Source of the DNA: Cellvibrionaceae bacterium 1162T.S.0a.05
GTDB lineage: Bacteria > Pseudomonadota > Gammaproteobacteria > Pseudomonadales > Cellvibrionaceae
Direction: 5' to 3'
NCBI GenBank assembly: GCA_000964245.1
Contig: LANB01000001.1
Span: forward strand, 3,351,501-3,415,500
Length of the DNA: 64,000 nucleotides
In this document: positions 34,540 through 42,876 of the stretch, one piece after another
Layout of the letters: every line of letters begins with the position of its first letter
Position numbering within the stretch: position 1 is the stretch's first letter
The notes under the pieces: generated by a model
Databases searched by the model: none
The model's input: the letters and a program-made list of their open reading frames with translations, nothing else
Told to the model about the DNA's origin: nothing
Program-made: the position numbers and the translations under genes

Positions 34540-35505
34540 TTAAAGGATGACAACACGCTTCAGTAATTCGTCTATGACTTTGTCCGCAGTAAAGCCGTTG
34601 GCCTCCGCTTCGAAGCTCAATAGAATGCGGTGGCGGAATACGTCATGTACCACTGCGCGGACATCATCCGGGCTGACAAAATCCATCCCGCGAAGCCAGG
34701 CATGTGCACGGGCGCAACGGTCGAGGCCGATGGTGGCGCGGGGGCTCACACCGAACTCAATCCAGCGCGCTAAATCTTCGCCGTATTTGGCACTGTGGCG
34801 GGTGGCATCGGTTAACTGCACGATATAGTCCTCGACAGCATCAGCCATGTGAATATTCAAGGCTTCTTCTCTTGCGGCAAACAAATTTGACTCCGATATC
34901 ACATCGGGTTGCGGCAAGGGATCACTCTGGGTGCTGGCTTCCTGACGGCTCAGCTTGAGGATGCGCTTTTCACTCTCTGCCGAGGGGAAGTCGATGCGGA
35001 CATGCATCAGAAAACGGTCCAACTGGGCTTCTGGCAAGGGGTAGGTGCCTTCTTGCTCGATGGGGTTTTGTGTTGCCATCACCAGGAAGAGGCCGGGCAG
35101 TTTATATGTCGACTTGCCCACACTGATCTGTCTTTCCGCCATGGCCTCCAGCAGGGCGGATTGAACTTTGGCTGGCGCACGGTTAATCTCATCGGCCAGC
35201 ACCAGATTGTGGAAAATAGGTCCGCGCTGGAAGTCAAAGGTCCCGGTTTCCGGGCGGTATACGTCGGTACCGGTCACATCAGAGGGCAGTAAGTCGGGGG
35301 TAAACTGAATTCTGTGAAAGTCGCCCTCAATACCATCGGCAAGGGTTTTGATGGCCTTGGTTTTCGCCAGACCGGGCGCGCCTTCGACCAATAAATGACC
35401 ATCGGCAATCAGGGCAATAAGCAGTCGTTCAACAAGTTGAGGCTGGCCAATGATCTGATTCTCCAGCCAGGATTGCAGTTTTTGAACGGCTTGAATACTG
35501 GACAT
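34540..35505 (-). CDS. MoxR-family AAA+ ATPase
   Basis: A 321-residue AAA+ protein. Walker A is GAPGLAKT at 42-49, Walker B is LVLADEINRAP, sensor 1 is MATQNPIEQEGTYPLPEAQLDRF with the arginine finger region nearby, and SPRAT carries the sensor-2 region. MoxR ATPases act as chaperone-like machines for partner proteins with VWA domains, and three such partners follow in this operon. GGTGGAG lies five bases before the ATG. It is the first gene of the six-gene minus-strand cluster and is divergent from the NAD-GDH gene. Confidence 0.95.
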   Translation of the reverse strand: MSSIQAVQKLQSWLENQIIGQPQLVERLLIALIADGHLLVEGAPGLAKTKAIKTLADGIEGDFHRIQFTPDLLPSDVTGTDVYRPETGTFDFQRGPIFHNLVLADEINRAPAKVQSALLEAMAERQISVGKSTYKLPGLFLVMATQNPIEQEGTYPLPEAQLDRFLMHVRIDFPSAESEKRILKLSRQEASTQSDPLPQPDVISESNLFAAREEALNIHMADAVEDYIVQLTDATRHSAKYGEDLARWIEFGVSPRATIGLDRCARAHAWLRGMDFVSPDDVRAVVHDVFRHRILLSFEAEANGFTADKVIDELLKRVVIL

Positions 35506-35662
35506 ACAAACTCCACCTTTATTGTGTTTTTCTACTCCCTACAGACAGGCTGACTGTGGGCTGGTTCCCCTTAATTAGGCTATGCTTATGTGAGGGTTAG
35601 TACTTAAAAAATCAATGGCTTGCGGGGGATTTTTGCCGTGGGGCCGCACGAAGGAGAAGATC

Positions 35663-38600
35663 GTGGATCATGGTGTGATTAGCAGCGGTGAGCGCGACAA
35701 AATTGTTGAAGTTTTAAACAGCCTCGTAAGCCAGCACCTGGAAGAAAATTGCCAGGCCTCTTACGGGGTTTTTATTGACCTGTTTCTGAAACATTACCCT
35801 TTGGAAACCCTAATTGAGCGTCGTTATGAAGACGTGTTTTGGTGTAGTTTTGCCCTGTGGCGACAGCTCGGTAATGTACCCACAGGCCATGCCAGCGTTC
35901 AGGTCAACAACCCTGCACTTGAGCACGATAAGTGGACCTGCAACAAAACGATCATTATTGCTCATCAAAAAGACATGCCCTTTCTTGTCGACTCGATGCG
36001 AACGGTTTTAAACCGTATGGCCTGTACCGTTAATGTTGCCAAGAGCACAGTGCTTTATGTCAAGCGCAGTGGCGATCAAATTGAAGAGATATACTCTGGC
36101 GCCGAACCTGCGAAAGAGGGCTTTAGCAAGGAAGCGCTGATTTATGCTGAAATTAATTTGCACGCGGATGAAAAAAGTCGTGAAAACTTGCTTGCTGCTT
36201 TACAGACTGTGTTTGAGGAAGTGGCCCGGGTGGTCGAAGACTATCATCCCATGCTGGAGAAAATTAATGAAGCAAACCACGGGCTTTCCCGGGTCAAGGA
36301 CCTGGGTGAAGAGCAGGATTTTCTGAGTTGGCTACAGCAAAGTCATTTTACATTTATGGGTTTTCGCGAGTTTGATTGCCTCGAGGAAAATGGTGAAGTC
36401 TGTTTGGTTGAACAGGAAGAAAAACGTCTCGGTCTTTTTCGCGAGATGGATTTTGAACCATCGCGCGTTCACCCTAAGCATTTTTCCAGAGGCATGGAGC
36501 ACTTTGTCAATGGGCCTGATTCCCTGGCTTTTTCAAAATCAGCGACGCGTGCCAATGTGCATCGTAGTATTTACCCCGACTATGTCGTTGTTAAAAAGTT
36601 TAACGAGGCTGGAAAATACTGTGGGGAATATCGCTTTCTGGGCATGTTTACCTACGCGGTGTATTCACTCTCGCCCTGGCAAATACCCATTGTCCGTGAG
36701 AAAGTAAAGAGTATAGTGAGTGCCTCAGGCTTAGATCCTGCAAGTCACATGGGAAAAAAATTCCGTCGCGTGATAGAAAACTATCCTCGCGATGAGTTGA
36801 TTCAAGGCAGTGTTGAACTCTTAAAAGACCACATTCAAACGGTTGTTGATATCGACGAGCGGCACGTTATTAAATTGTTGATGCGGGATGATGATTTTGG
36901 TCATTTTGTGAATTGCCTCGTGTATGTTCCCCGCGATCTCTATAACACCAATGTGCGTGAGCGAATCCAGAAATTAATTGGTGATGTCCTGGATACGCAC
37001 GACCTTGATTTTAATACTTTTTTTTCCGAATCAACGCTGGCGCGCGCGCACCTGGTGTTTCGTTTAAAGCCGGGTGTGGAAGCAAATTATGATGTCGCAG
37101 CCTTGGAAGCTGAAATTTCAAATATAGTTCGGGATTGGGGTGATCATTTACAAAGTTCACTCATCGAAAGTTTTGGTGAGAGTAAGGGTTACAGTTATTA
37201 CAACCGATTTCGTAAAGCCTTCTCCAGTAGTTACCAGGAATATTTTGATACACGTTATGCCGTAAATGATATTCGTATGATTTCCCGGCTTGATGAAGGC
37301 CAACAACTCATCATGCATTTCTATCAGCCGGTGAATGTGGCTCCCAATATTTTGCGGTTTCGTATTCTGCGCCGGGGTAGCAGTTTGCACTTGTCGGATA
37401 TTATTCCTTTATTGGAAAACCTTGGCTTGCGTGTTTTGAGCGAACACCCTTTCAAAATTCAGGAAGACGGCAAGGAACTGATATGGTTGCATGACTATGA
37501 ATTGTCACATTCATTGTCGGAAGCCATCAATGTTGATGCTGTACGCGAAGACTTTGAGGAAGCGTGTCAAAAAATATGGCACGGCCAGAGCGAAAACGAC
37601 CCCTTTAATAAACTGATTCTCGCCGCCCAACTTGATTGGCAGGAAGTGCTTATGTTGCGTGCTTATGCGAGATACATGAAGCAAACCGCTTTCCCTGCAA
37701 GCCATCATTTTATTGCTGAAACGCTGGTGCGTTATGGCGATATTGCTAAAAAGTTAGTCACTTATTTTCATTTGCGCTTTGATCCTGAGCAGCAACAAAA
37801 CCAGGGTGATTCGCAAGCGCTCCACGAAGAACTGTTAGCGGCTCTGGAAGCAATTTCCAATCTCAGTGAAGACAAGGTACTGCGACGTTATATCGAATTG
37901 ATGGATGCAACCTTGCGCACCAACTATTATCAGCAGCGTTCGGATGAAGAAGCCCACGAAAGCCTGACATTCAAGTTTAATCCCAAAGCCCTGAGCGATA
38001 TTCCGCGGCCGCGTCCACAATTTGAAATTTTTGTGTATTCCCCACGTATTGAGGGTGTGCATTTACGTGGCGGCAAAGTTGCTCGTGGCGGCTTGCGCTG
38101 GTCTGATCGTATTCAGGATTATCGCACCGAAGTGCTCGGCCTCGTTAAAGCCCAGCAAGTGAAGAATGCCGTCATCGTTCCCGAGGGGGCGAAAGGCGGT
38201 TTTGTTGCAAAACGTTTGCATGCCGATATGAATCGCGATGAGAGGATGAAAGAAGGGATTGCCTGTTATCAGATTTTTATTCGCGGCTTGTTGGGTATTA
38301 CCGATAACCTGGTTAACGGTGAAGTGGTTCCTCCCGAGGGCGTGGTTCGCCACGACGAAGACGACCCTTATCTCGTTGTCGCCGCCGATAAGGGAACTGC
38401 CACGTTTTCAGACATCGCCAATGCTATTTCACTTGAAAAAGGGCACTGGTTGGGCGACGCCTTTGCATCGGGAGGCAGTCAGGGTTATGACCACAAAGGC
38501 ATGGGGATAACGGCCAAGGGTGCCTGGGTATCTGTGCAACGGCATTTTCGTGAGCAAGGCATTGATATACAGAAAGAAGATTTTACGGTTATTGGCATTG

Positions 38601-40498
38601 GTGATATGGCAGGTGATGTTTTCGGTAATGGTATGTTGTTATCGGAACACATTCGCTTGACTGCTGCCTTTAATCATTTGCATATCTTTATCGACCCCAA
38701 TCCGGATGCTGCCGCTACGTTTAAAGAGCGGCAGCGTTTGTTTACAACACCCGGTACAAGCTGGGAAGACTACGATAAAAATCTAATTTCAAAAGGTGGT
38801 GGAGTTTTTTCCCGGCAAGCAAAATATCTGGAAATTAACAAGGAGATGCAAGCGGCTTTTGCGATTGAAGCCACCAGACTGACGCCGAATGAGCTGATTA
38901 ATGCGCTCTTGAAAGCACCCGTGGATTTGTTGTGGAACGGCGGTATTGGTACTTACATCAAAGCGAAATCCGAGAGCCATGCCGACGTTGGTGATAAGGC
39001 GAATGACAGTTTGCGAGTGAACGGTGAAGAGTTGCGTTGTAAAGTGTTGGGAGAGGGCGGTAACCTCGGTGCGACGCAACTTGGTCGTGTCGAGTTTGCC
39101 TTGAATGGTGGCAGTTGTAATACCGACTTTATTGACAATGCGGCGGGCGTGGACTGCTCCGACCATGAAGTCAATATTAAAATCTTGCTGGATCAATTGG
39201 TCGCAAACGGCGACCTTACAGATAAGCAGCGTAATAATCTCCTTGCAGATATGACAGATGAAGTCAGCGAGTTGGTGCTGGACAACAATTACATGCAAAC
39301 CCAGGCTTTGAGTGTGGCTGAGTTCCAGGCGTATACGCGTTCAAATGAATTGCGGCGTTTTATTTCCTTTCTCGAGAGTGAAGGGCGCCTTGATCGCAAG
39401 TTGGAATTTCTGCCCGGTGACGATGTGTTGCTTGAGCGTCACGGTCATCAAAAATCGCTCACGCGCCCCGAGTTGTCAGTTTTGATCTCTTACGCGAAAG
39501 TCATGCTTAAAGCAGAATTCAGCAAAACAGACATTGCTGACGATAAGTACATTCTCAAGGATATCGAAACAGCGTTTCCTTCGCGTTTGCGTGCGGAATA
39601 TCCGGCTGAAATGAATGACCACCGCTTGAAAAAAGAAATTGTTGCCACTCAGGTGGCAAATAGCCTGATAAATAATCTTGGAATAACAGCGGGTCATCGT
39701 TTATTGGAAACAACCGGTGCGCCGCTTTCAGAAATTGCCAAAGCTTTTGTCGTCTCCCGAGACGTCTTCAAAATGGAAGAGTTTAACGATTTCATTAAAC
39801 AGCAAGACAATATTATGCCGGCAGAATTCCAGTCTGAATTGCTGGGCAACATGATGCGTCGTGTACGACGAGGTACGCGATGGTTTTTGCGGAATCGTCG
39901 TGGTGGTATCAATGCAGCAAAAGAAGTTGGAGTCTTCAGGGAAGAGCTGGATCGTATCAATGACGTCGTCGCAGATGTAGTGGAAGGCAATTCGCGCGAG
40001 AGTTGGCTATTGCAAAAAGAACGCCTGTTGGAGCGCGGTGTACCGGAAACCTGGGCAGCCCGACTGGCAACACCGGACAATTTGTTTTCAGGCTTGGGTG
40101 TGGTTGAAGCCGCGAAAGTGGCAGGTGTGCGAACAGAATCTATTGCGGAAATCTTTTTCCTCATTCTTGAACGACTAAACTTAAGTTGGTTCGCTGGACA
40201 ACTTAGCGATGTCAAAGTTGAGACCTATTGGCAAGCGATTGCCAGAGAGTCTTTCATTGATGATCTTGAAGCGCAGTTACGTAAATTGACAGTGGCCATA
40301 CTCGAGATGGCGGGTGACGATGGATGGCATGCGACGCTTGATGCCTGGGAAGAAAAACATCACTACCTTGTTAACCGTTGGAAAAATATGGTCACCGAAG
40401 TGCAAGGAAGCAGCGTAACGGATTACGCGATGTTTTCGGTAGCCTTGCGCGAGTTAATTGATTTGGCACAAGCTTCCGCGCACCAGTCACCCTCTTAA
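35663..40498 (+). CDS. gdhB: NAD-specific glutamate dehydrogenase, 180-kDa class
   Basis: Oxidatively deaminates glutamate to 2-oxoglutarate with NAD. I start at GTG 35663 because AAGGAG lies six bases upstream, giving 1611 residues, typical of this class (Pseudomonas GdhB, Streptomyces Gdh). The N-terminal half holds the ACT-like regulatory region of the family; the catalytic part (about 780-1200) shows LRGGKVARGGLRWSDRIQDYRTEVLGLVKAQ-type motifs with VPEGAKGGFV for substrate binding and VIGIGDMAGDVFGNGML for NAD. A helical C-terminal domain follows. The position next to the Bat cluster matches Pseudomonas. It is transcribed away from moxR. Confidence 0.96.
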   Translation: MDHGVISSGERDKIVEVLNSLVSQHLEENCQASYGVFIDLFLKHYPLETLIERRYEDVFWCSFALWRQLGNVPTGHASVQVNNPALEHDKWTCNKTIIIAHQKDMPFLVDSMRTVLNRMACTVNVAKSTVLYVKRSGDQIEEIYSGAEPAKEGFSKEALIYAEINLHADEKSRENLLAALQTVFEEVARVVEDYHPMLEKINEANHGLSRVKDLGEEQDFLSWLQQSHFTFMGFREFDCLEENGEVCLVEQEEKRLGLFREMDFEPSRVHPKHFSRGMEHFVNGPDSLAFSKSATRANVHRSIYPDYVVVKKFNEAGKYCGEYRFLGMFTYAVYSLSPWQIPIVREKVKSIVSASGLDPASHMGKKFRRVIENYPRDELIQGSVELLKDHIQTVVDIDERHVIKLLMRDDDFGHFVNCLVYVPRDLYNTNVRERIQKLIGDVLDTHDLDFNTFFSESTLARAHLVFRLKPGVEANYDVAALEAEISNIVRDWGDHLQSSLIESFGESKGYSYYNRFRKAFSSSYQEYFDTRYAVNDIRMISRLDEGQQLIMHFYQPVNVAPNILRFRILRRGSSLHLSDIIPLLENLGLRVLSEHPFKIQEDGKELIWLHDYELSHSLSEAINVDAVREDFEEACQKIWHGQSENDPFNKLILAAQLDWQEVLMLRAYARYMKQTAFPASHHFIAETLVRYGDIAKKLVTYFHLRFDPEQQQNQGDSQALHEELLAALEAISNLSEDKVLRRYIELMDATLRTNYYQQRSDEEAHESLTFKFNPKALSDIPRPRPQFEIFVYSPRIEGVHLRGGKVARGGLRWSDRIQDYRTEVLGLVKAQQVKNAVIVPEGAKGGFVAKRLHADMNRDERMKEGIACYQIFIRGLLGITDNLVNGEVVPPEGVVRHDEDDPYLVVAADKGTATFSDIANAISLEKGHWLGDAFASGGSQGYDHKGMGITAKGAWVSVQRHFREQGIDIQKEDFTVIGIGDMAGDVFGNGMLLSEHIRLTAAFNHLHIFIDPNPDAAATFKERQRLFTTPGTSWEDYDKNLISKGGGVFSRQAKYLEINKEMQAAFAIEATRLTPNELINALLKAPVDLLWNGGIGTYIKAKSESHADVGDKANDSLRVNGEELRCKVLGEGGNLGATQLGRVEFALNGGSCNTDFIDNAAGVDCSDHEVNIKILLDQLVANGDLTDKQRNNLLADMTDEVSELVLDNNYMQTQALSVAEFQAYTRSNELRRFISFLESEGRLDRKLEFLPGDDVLLERHGHQKSLTRPELSVLISYAKVMLKAEFSKTDIADDKYILKDIETAFPSRLRAEYPAEMNDHRLKKEIVATQVANSLINNLGITAGHRLLETTGAPLSEIAKAFVVSRDVFKMEEFNDFIKQQDNIMPAEFQSELLGNMMRRVRRGTRWFLRNRRGGINAAKEVGVFREELDRINDVVADVVEGNSRESWLLQKERLLERGVPETWAARLATPDNLFSGLGVVEAAKVAGVRTESIAEIFFLILERLNLSWFAGQLSDVKVETYWQAIARESFIDDLEAQLRKLTVAILEMAGDDGWHATLDAWEEKHHYLVNRWKNMVTEVQGSSVTDYAMFSVALRELIDLAQASAHQSPS

Positions 40499-40512
40499 AC
40501 AGGGGCCGTCGA

Positions 40513-40734
40513 GTGGCCTTCGCGGTGGTCGTCGATCTCTATATCAGCGCAGAAGAGTACCTTAAGTGGTACAGTCATTCTGCGCAGGATGTTTACACCA
40601 CCGCACGCGATGGTCGCAGCGTGCGCTTCCCTGCAAAAATTCTCCAGCGCTTTGTGACGCGTGAGGGGATCAAGGGCAGTTTTCTGATTACTTTTGACGA
40701 GACGCACAAGTTTCAGGACATTGTGCGTTTGTAA
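40513..40734 (+). CDS. DUF2835 family small protein
   Basis: A 73-residue protein matching the DUF2835 pattern: VVDLYISAEEYLKWYSHSAQDVYTTARDG, RVRFPAKILQRFVT-like core and GSFLITFDETHKFQDI at the end. The function is unknown. It starts with GTG 15 bases after the gdhB stop and probably shares its transcript. Its stop is ten bases from the convergent gene at 40744-41313. Confidence 0.85.
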   Translation: MAFAVVVDLYISAEEYLKWYSHSAQDVYTTARDGRSVRFPAKILQRFVTREGIKGSFLITFDETHKFQDIVRL

Positions 40735-40743
40735 TTCCAGTTT

Positions 40744-41313
40744 TCACTCTGGATCCTGGGGTTCTGGATCCCGGGGTTCTGGCTCAAGAGGTTCTGTACG
40801 GACCAACACCATTTCATCGGCATTTTCTTTTTTGCCTTGCTTATATTTTTCAGCACGAACGAGTGTGTTGTCATCCCTAAAGGTGAACGATAAATAATTC
40901 TGGTGCGAGTGTTCGTCTGAATGCAGACCTGTGATATCAAAAAAACGGAACTGCAGTTGATTATCATCGGGCGAGCGAACCAGTTTGAGTCGCGGTTGAT
41001 TGCCTTGCGGGCAATAGTGGGTTGCCAGCAGCTCATTGCCATCACGGTGATATACCGTCAACGAACCGCTTTTCCCCTTCGAGAGCCAATTTTCGACTAA
41101 CACGCTATTACCGGCGGTTAATTCGAAACGAATGCGGAATGAGCTTTCTGAACCTTTTACCTTCCAGGTACCAACAAGCTGCGCCAGCCGATCAAAGGCG
41201 TGTCCAGCATCTGTTCGTTCCGCTATTGGTTTTTCCGCAAAAACCTTTGAAAAAGAGAATGTAAGGAAAAGCGGCAAAAGAAAACGAAAAAACGTTCGAG
41301 TGCAATGTTTCAT
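40744..41313 (-). CDS. Secreted lipocalin-like protein with Pro-Glu repeat tail
   Basis: A 189-residue protein I do not recognise as a named family. Residues 1-26 are a signal peptide ending in KVFA. The mature part opens with HAFDRLAQLVGTWKVKG, the typical GxW strand of lipocalin-like and DUF1579-type beta barrels, followed by alternating strands (FRIRFELTAGNSVLVENWL, LTVYHRDGNELLATHYC). Residues about 172-189 are proline- and glutamate-rich, encoded by a 15-bp DNA repeat. It is divergent from pyrD. Periplasmic location is likely; ligand and role are unknown. Confidence 0.7.
   Translation of the reverse strand: MKHCTRTFFRFLLPLFLTFSFSKVFAEKPIAERTDAGHAFDRLAQLVGTWKVKGSESSFRIRFELTAGNSVLVENWLSKGKSGSLTVYHRDGNELLATHYCPQGNQPRLKLVRSPDDNQLQFRFFDITGLHSDEHSHQNYLSFTFRDDNTLVRAEKYKQGKKENADEMVLVRTEPLEPEPRDPEPQDPE
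40751..40795 (-). repeat. 15-bp tandem repeat in the C-terminus of the lipocalin-like gene
   Basis: Three in-phase units on the plus-strand text: GGATCCTGGGGTTCT, GGATCCCGGGGTTCT and GGCTCAAGAGGTTCT, starting at 40751, 40766 and 40781. Read on the minus strand in frame they give five-residue E-P-x-x-P-type repeats at the very end of the protein. Confidence 0.88.
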
Positions 41314-41470
41314 GTGGAGGCATCCTTGTGGGTGGAGCGGGTTTGGTTAAATTGCGCGAAGGAATCAGCGCGTTGGCAACATACCGCAAATGCGCTAAAA
41401 AAACCCTTGTGGGTTCGACTATTTCACGGTAATTCGTTATTCTTCGCGCCTGATTTTAAGGCTTCTCGAT

Positions 41471-42496
41471 ATGTACACACTCGCGCGCAAAATCCTTTTT
41501 CAACTCGACCCGGAAAACTCCCACGACCTGTCTCTGGATTCACTTGGTGCGGCTGAACGCTTGGGCATACTCCCCTGGTTTTGCCCTTCCGTGCCCAGGC
41601 AGGAAAAAGAAGTGATGGGTTTGCGTTTTCCTAACCCCATCGGTCTGGCCGCCGGGCTCGACAAAAATGGCGACTATTTTAATGCCCTCGGGAAGCTGGG
41701 TTTTGGTTTTGTAGAAATTGGTACCGTCACTCCTGAGCCGCAGCCAGGTAACCCCCTTCCACGTTTGTTTCGACTGGTGGAAGAGGAAGCTATCATCAAT
41801 CGCATGGGCTTTAATAATAAAGGTGTGGCCTATCTGGCCGAACGGGTGCGTAAACGCCGATATCAGGGTGTGCTTGGTATTAATATTGGCAAGAACAAGG
41901 TGACCCCGGAAGAAGACGCACTCAAGGATTACCTGAAATGCATGGACGTGGTCTACCCTTTGGCGGATTACATTACCGTGAACATTTCTTCGCCAAATAC
42001 GCCAGGTCTGCGGAATTTGCAGTTTGGTGAGGCGCTCAAGGGTCTGCTCGAAGGCATTAAGGAAAAGCAGGCCCAGCTCGCTCAGCAAGCAGGGCGTTAC
42101 GTACCCATCGCGGTGAAAATCGCTCCGGATACAGAAGACGATGGGATTGCCTCGATTGCCGAGAGCTTGTTAGCAAAGGAAATCGACGCGGTGATAGCAA
42201 CAAATACCACGCTGGACCGTTCCCTTGTCGCTTCCAGCCCCTTTGCCGATGAAGCCGGAGGCTTGAGTGGAAAGCCTTTGATGGCGCGATCTACGCAAGT
42301 GGTGTCGGTGCTTGCCAAAACGCTCTCAGGACGAATGCCAATTATTGGCGTAGGTGGGATTCAAAGTGGCGAAGATGCTGTGGCTAAAATGGCGGCAGGC
42401 GCAGATTTGATCCAGCTATATAGTGGCTTTATTTACCGCGGACCGGCCTTGATAAAGGAGGCGGCCAAGGCCGTAGCCTTGGCCCACGCGAAGTGA
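41471..42496 (+). CDS. pyrD: Dihydroorotate dehydrogenase (quinone)
   Basis: Class 2 enzyme of pyrimidine synthesis, oxidising dihydroorotate to orotate with electrons passed to quinone at the inner membrane. The 341-residue length fits. [17 protein letters not shown] carries the FMN-binding Lys, [10 protein letters not shown] holds the catalytic Ser region, and [27 protein letters not shown] binds the FMN phosphate. The N-terminal helices ([20 protein letters not shown]) form the membrane and quinone entry. AAGG precedes the ATG by nine bases. Confidence 0.97.
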   Translation: MYTLARKILFQLDPENSHDLSLDSLGAAERLGILPWFCPSVPRQEKEVMGLRFPNPIGLAAGLDKNGDYFNALGKLGFGFVEIGTVTPEPQPGNPLPRLFRLVEEEAIINRMGFNNKGVAYLAERVRKRRYQGVLGINIGKNKVTPEEDALKDYLKCMDVVYPLADYITVNISSPNTPGLRNLQFGEALKGLLEGIKEKQAQLAQQAGRYVPIAVKIAPDTEDDGIASIAESLLAKEIDAVIATNTTLDRSLVASSPFADEAGGLSGKPLMARSTQVVSVLAKTLSGRMPIIGVGGIQSGEDAVAKMAAGADLIQLYSGFIYRGPALIKEAAKAVALAHAK

Positions 42497-42876
42497 ATTT
42501 TAGCCTCCAGGTTTGACTCGTAGATTGCGAGTCTGTGCTCCTGCTCCGACAGCCTAAACAGCTGTAGGCTCACAGGAATAATGTTGCATCCTTTCTGCGG
42601 CATTCAGGGGATGAGTTAGTCACAACCATTAGTGATTTCTTCACGCCGCGCATTCGTCCCTGGGGAGATTGGAATTTTTGTGCCTGGCATTGCGCCCAAG
42701 CCGATTGCAGGTCCTTTTATCAACCGACATTTATGCCTGGTGCAGCAAATTCGTCGGTTCGCGAGTGATCCCTTCGCGTATATTTAGTGTGCATCCTGAG
42801 CCAGAAAAAGTGAAACAATTAAAATTCATTAACCCATCGCGGCTTAAGAGCCGGGATTTATAATCCGATAATTTTG
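42497..42876. other. pyrD-rlmL intergenic region with two hairpins and a candidate -10
   Basis: About 380 bases without a convincing gene. Two small perfect inverted repeats follow pyrD: GACTCG/CGAGTC at 42515-42533 and AGCCTA/TAGGCT at 42551-42570; neither has a T run. A perfect TATAAT lies at 42859-42864, only 12 bases before the rlmL ATG, but the matching -35 is poor. Pseudomonas carries rmf in this interval; I see no RMF-like reading frame here. Confidence 0.5.

Noticed and set aside
42669-42863. 64-codon frame between pyrD and rlmL considered as rmf
   Set aside because: Its sequence has none of the RMF pattern, no ribosome binding site, and looks random.
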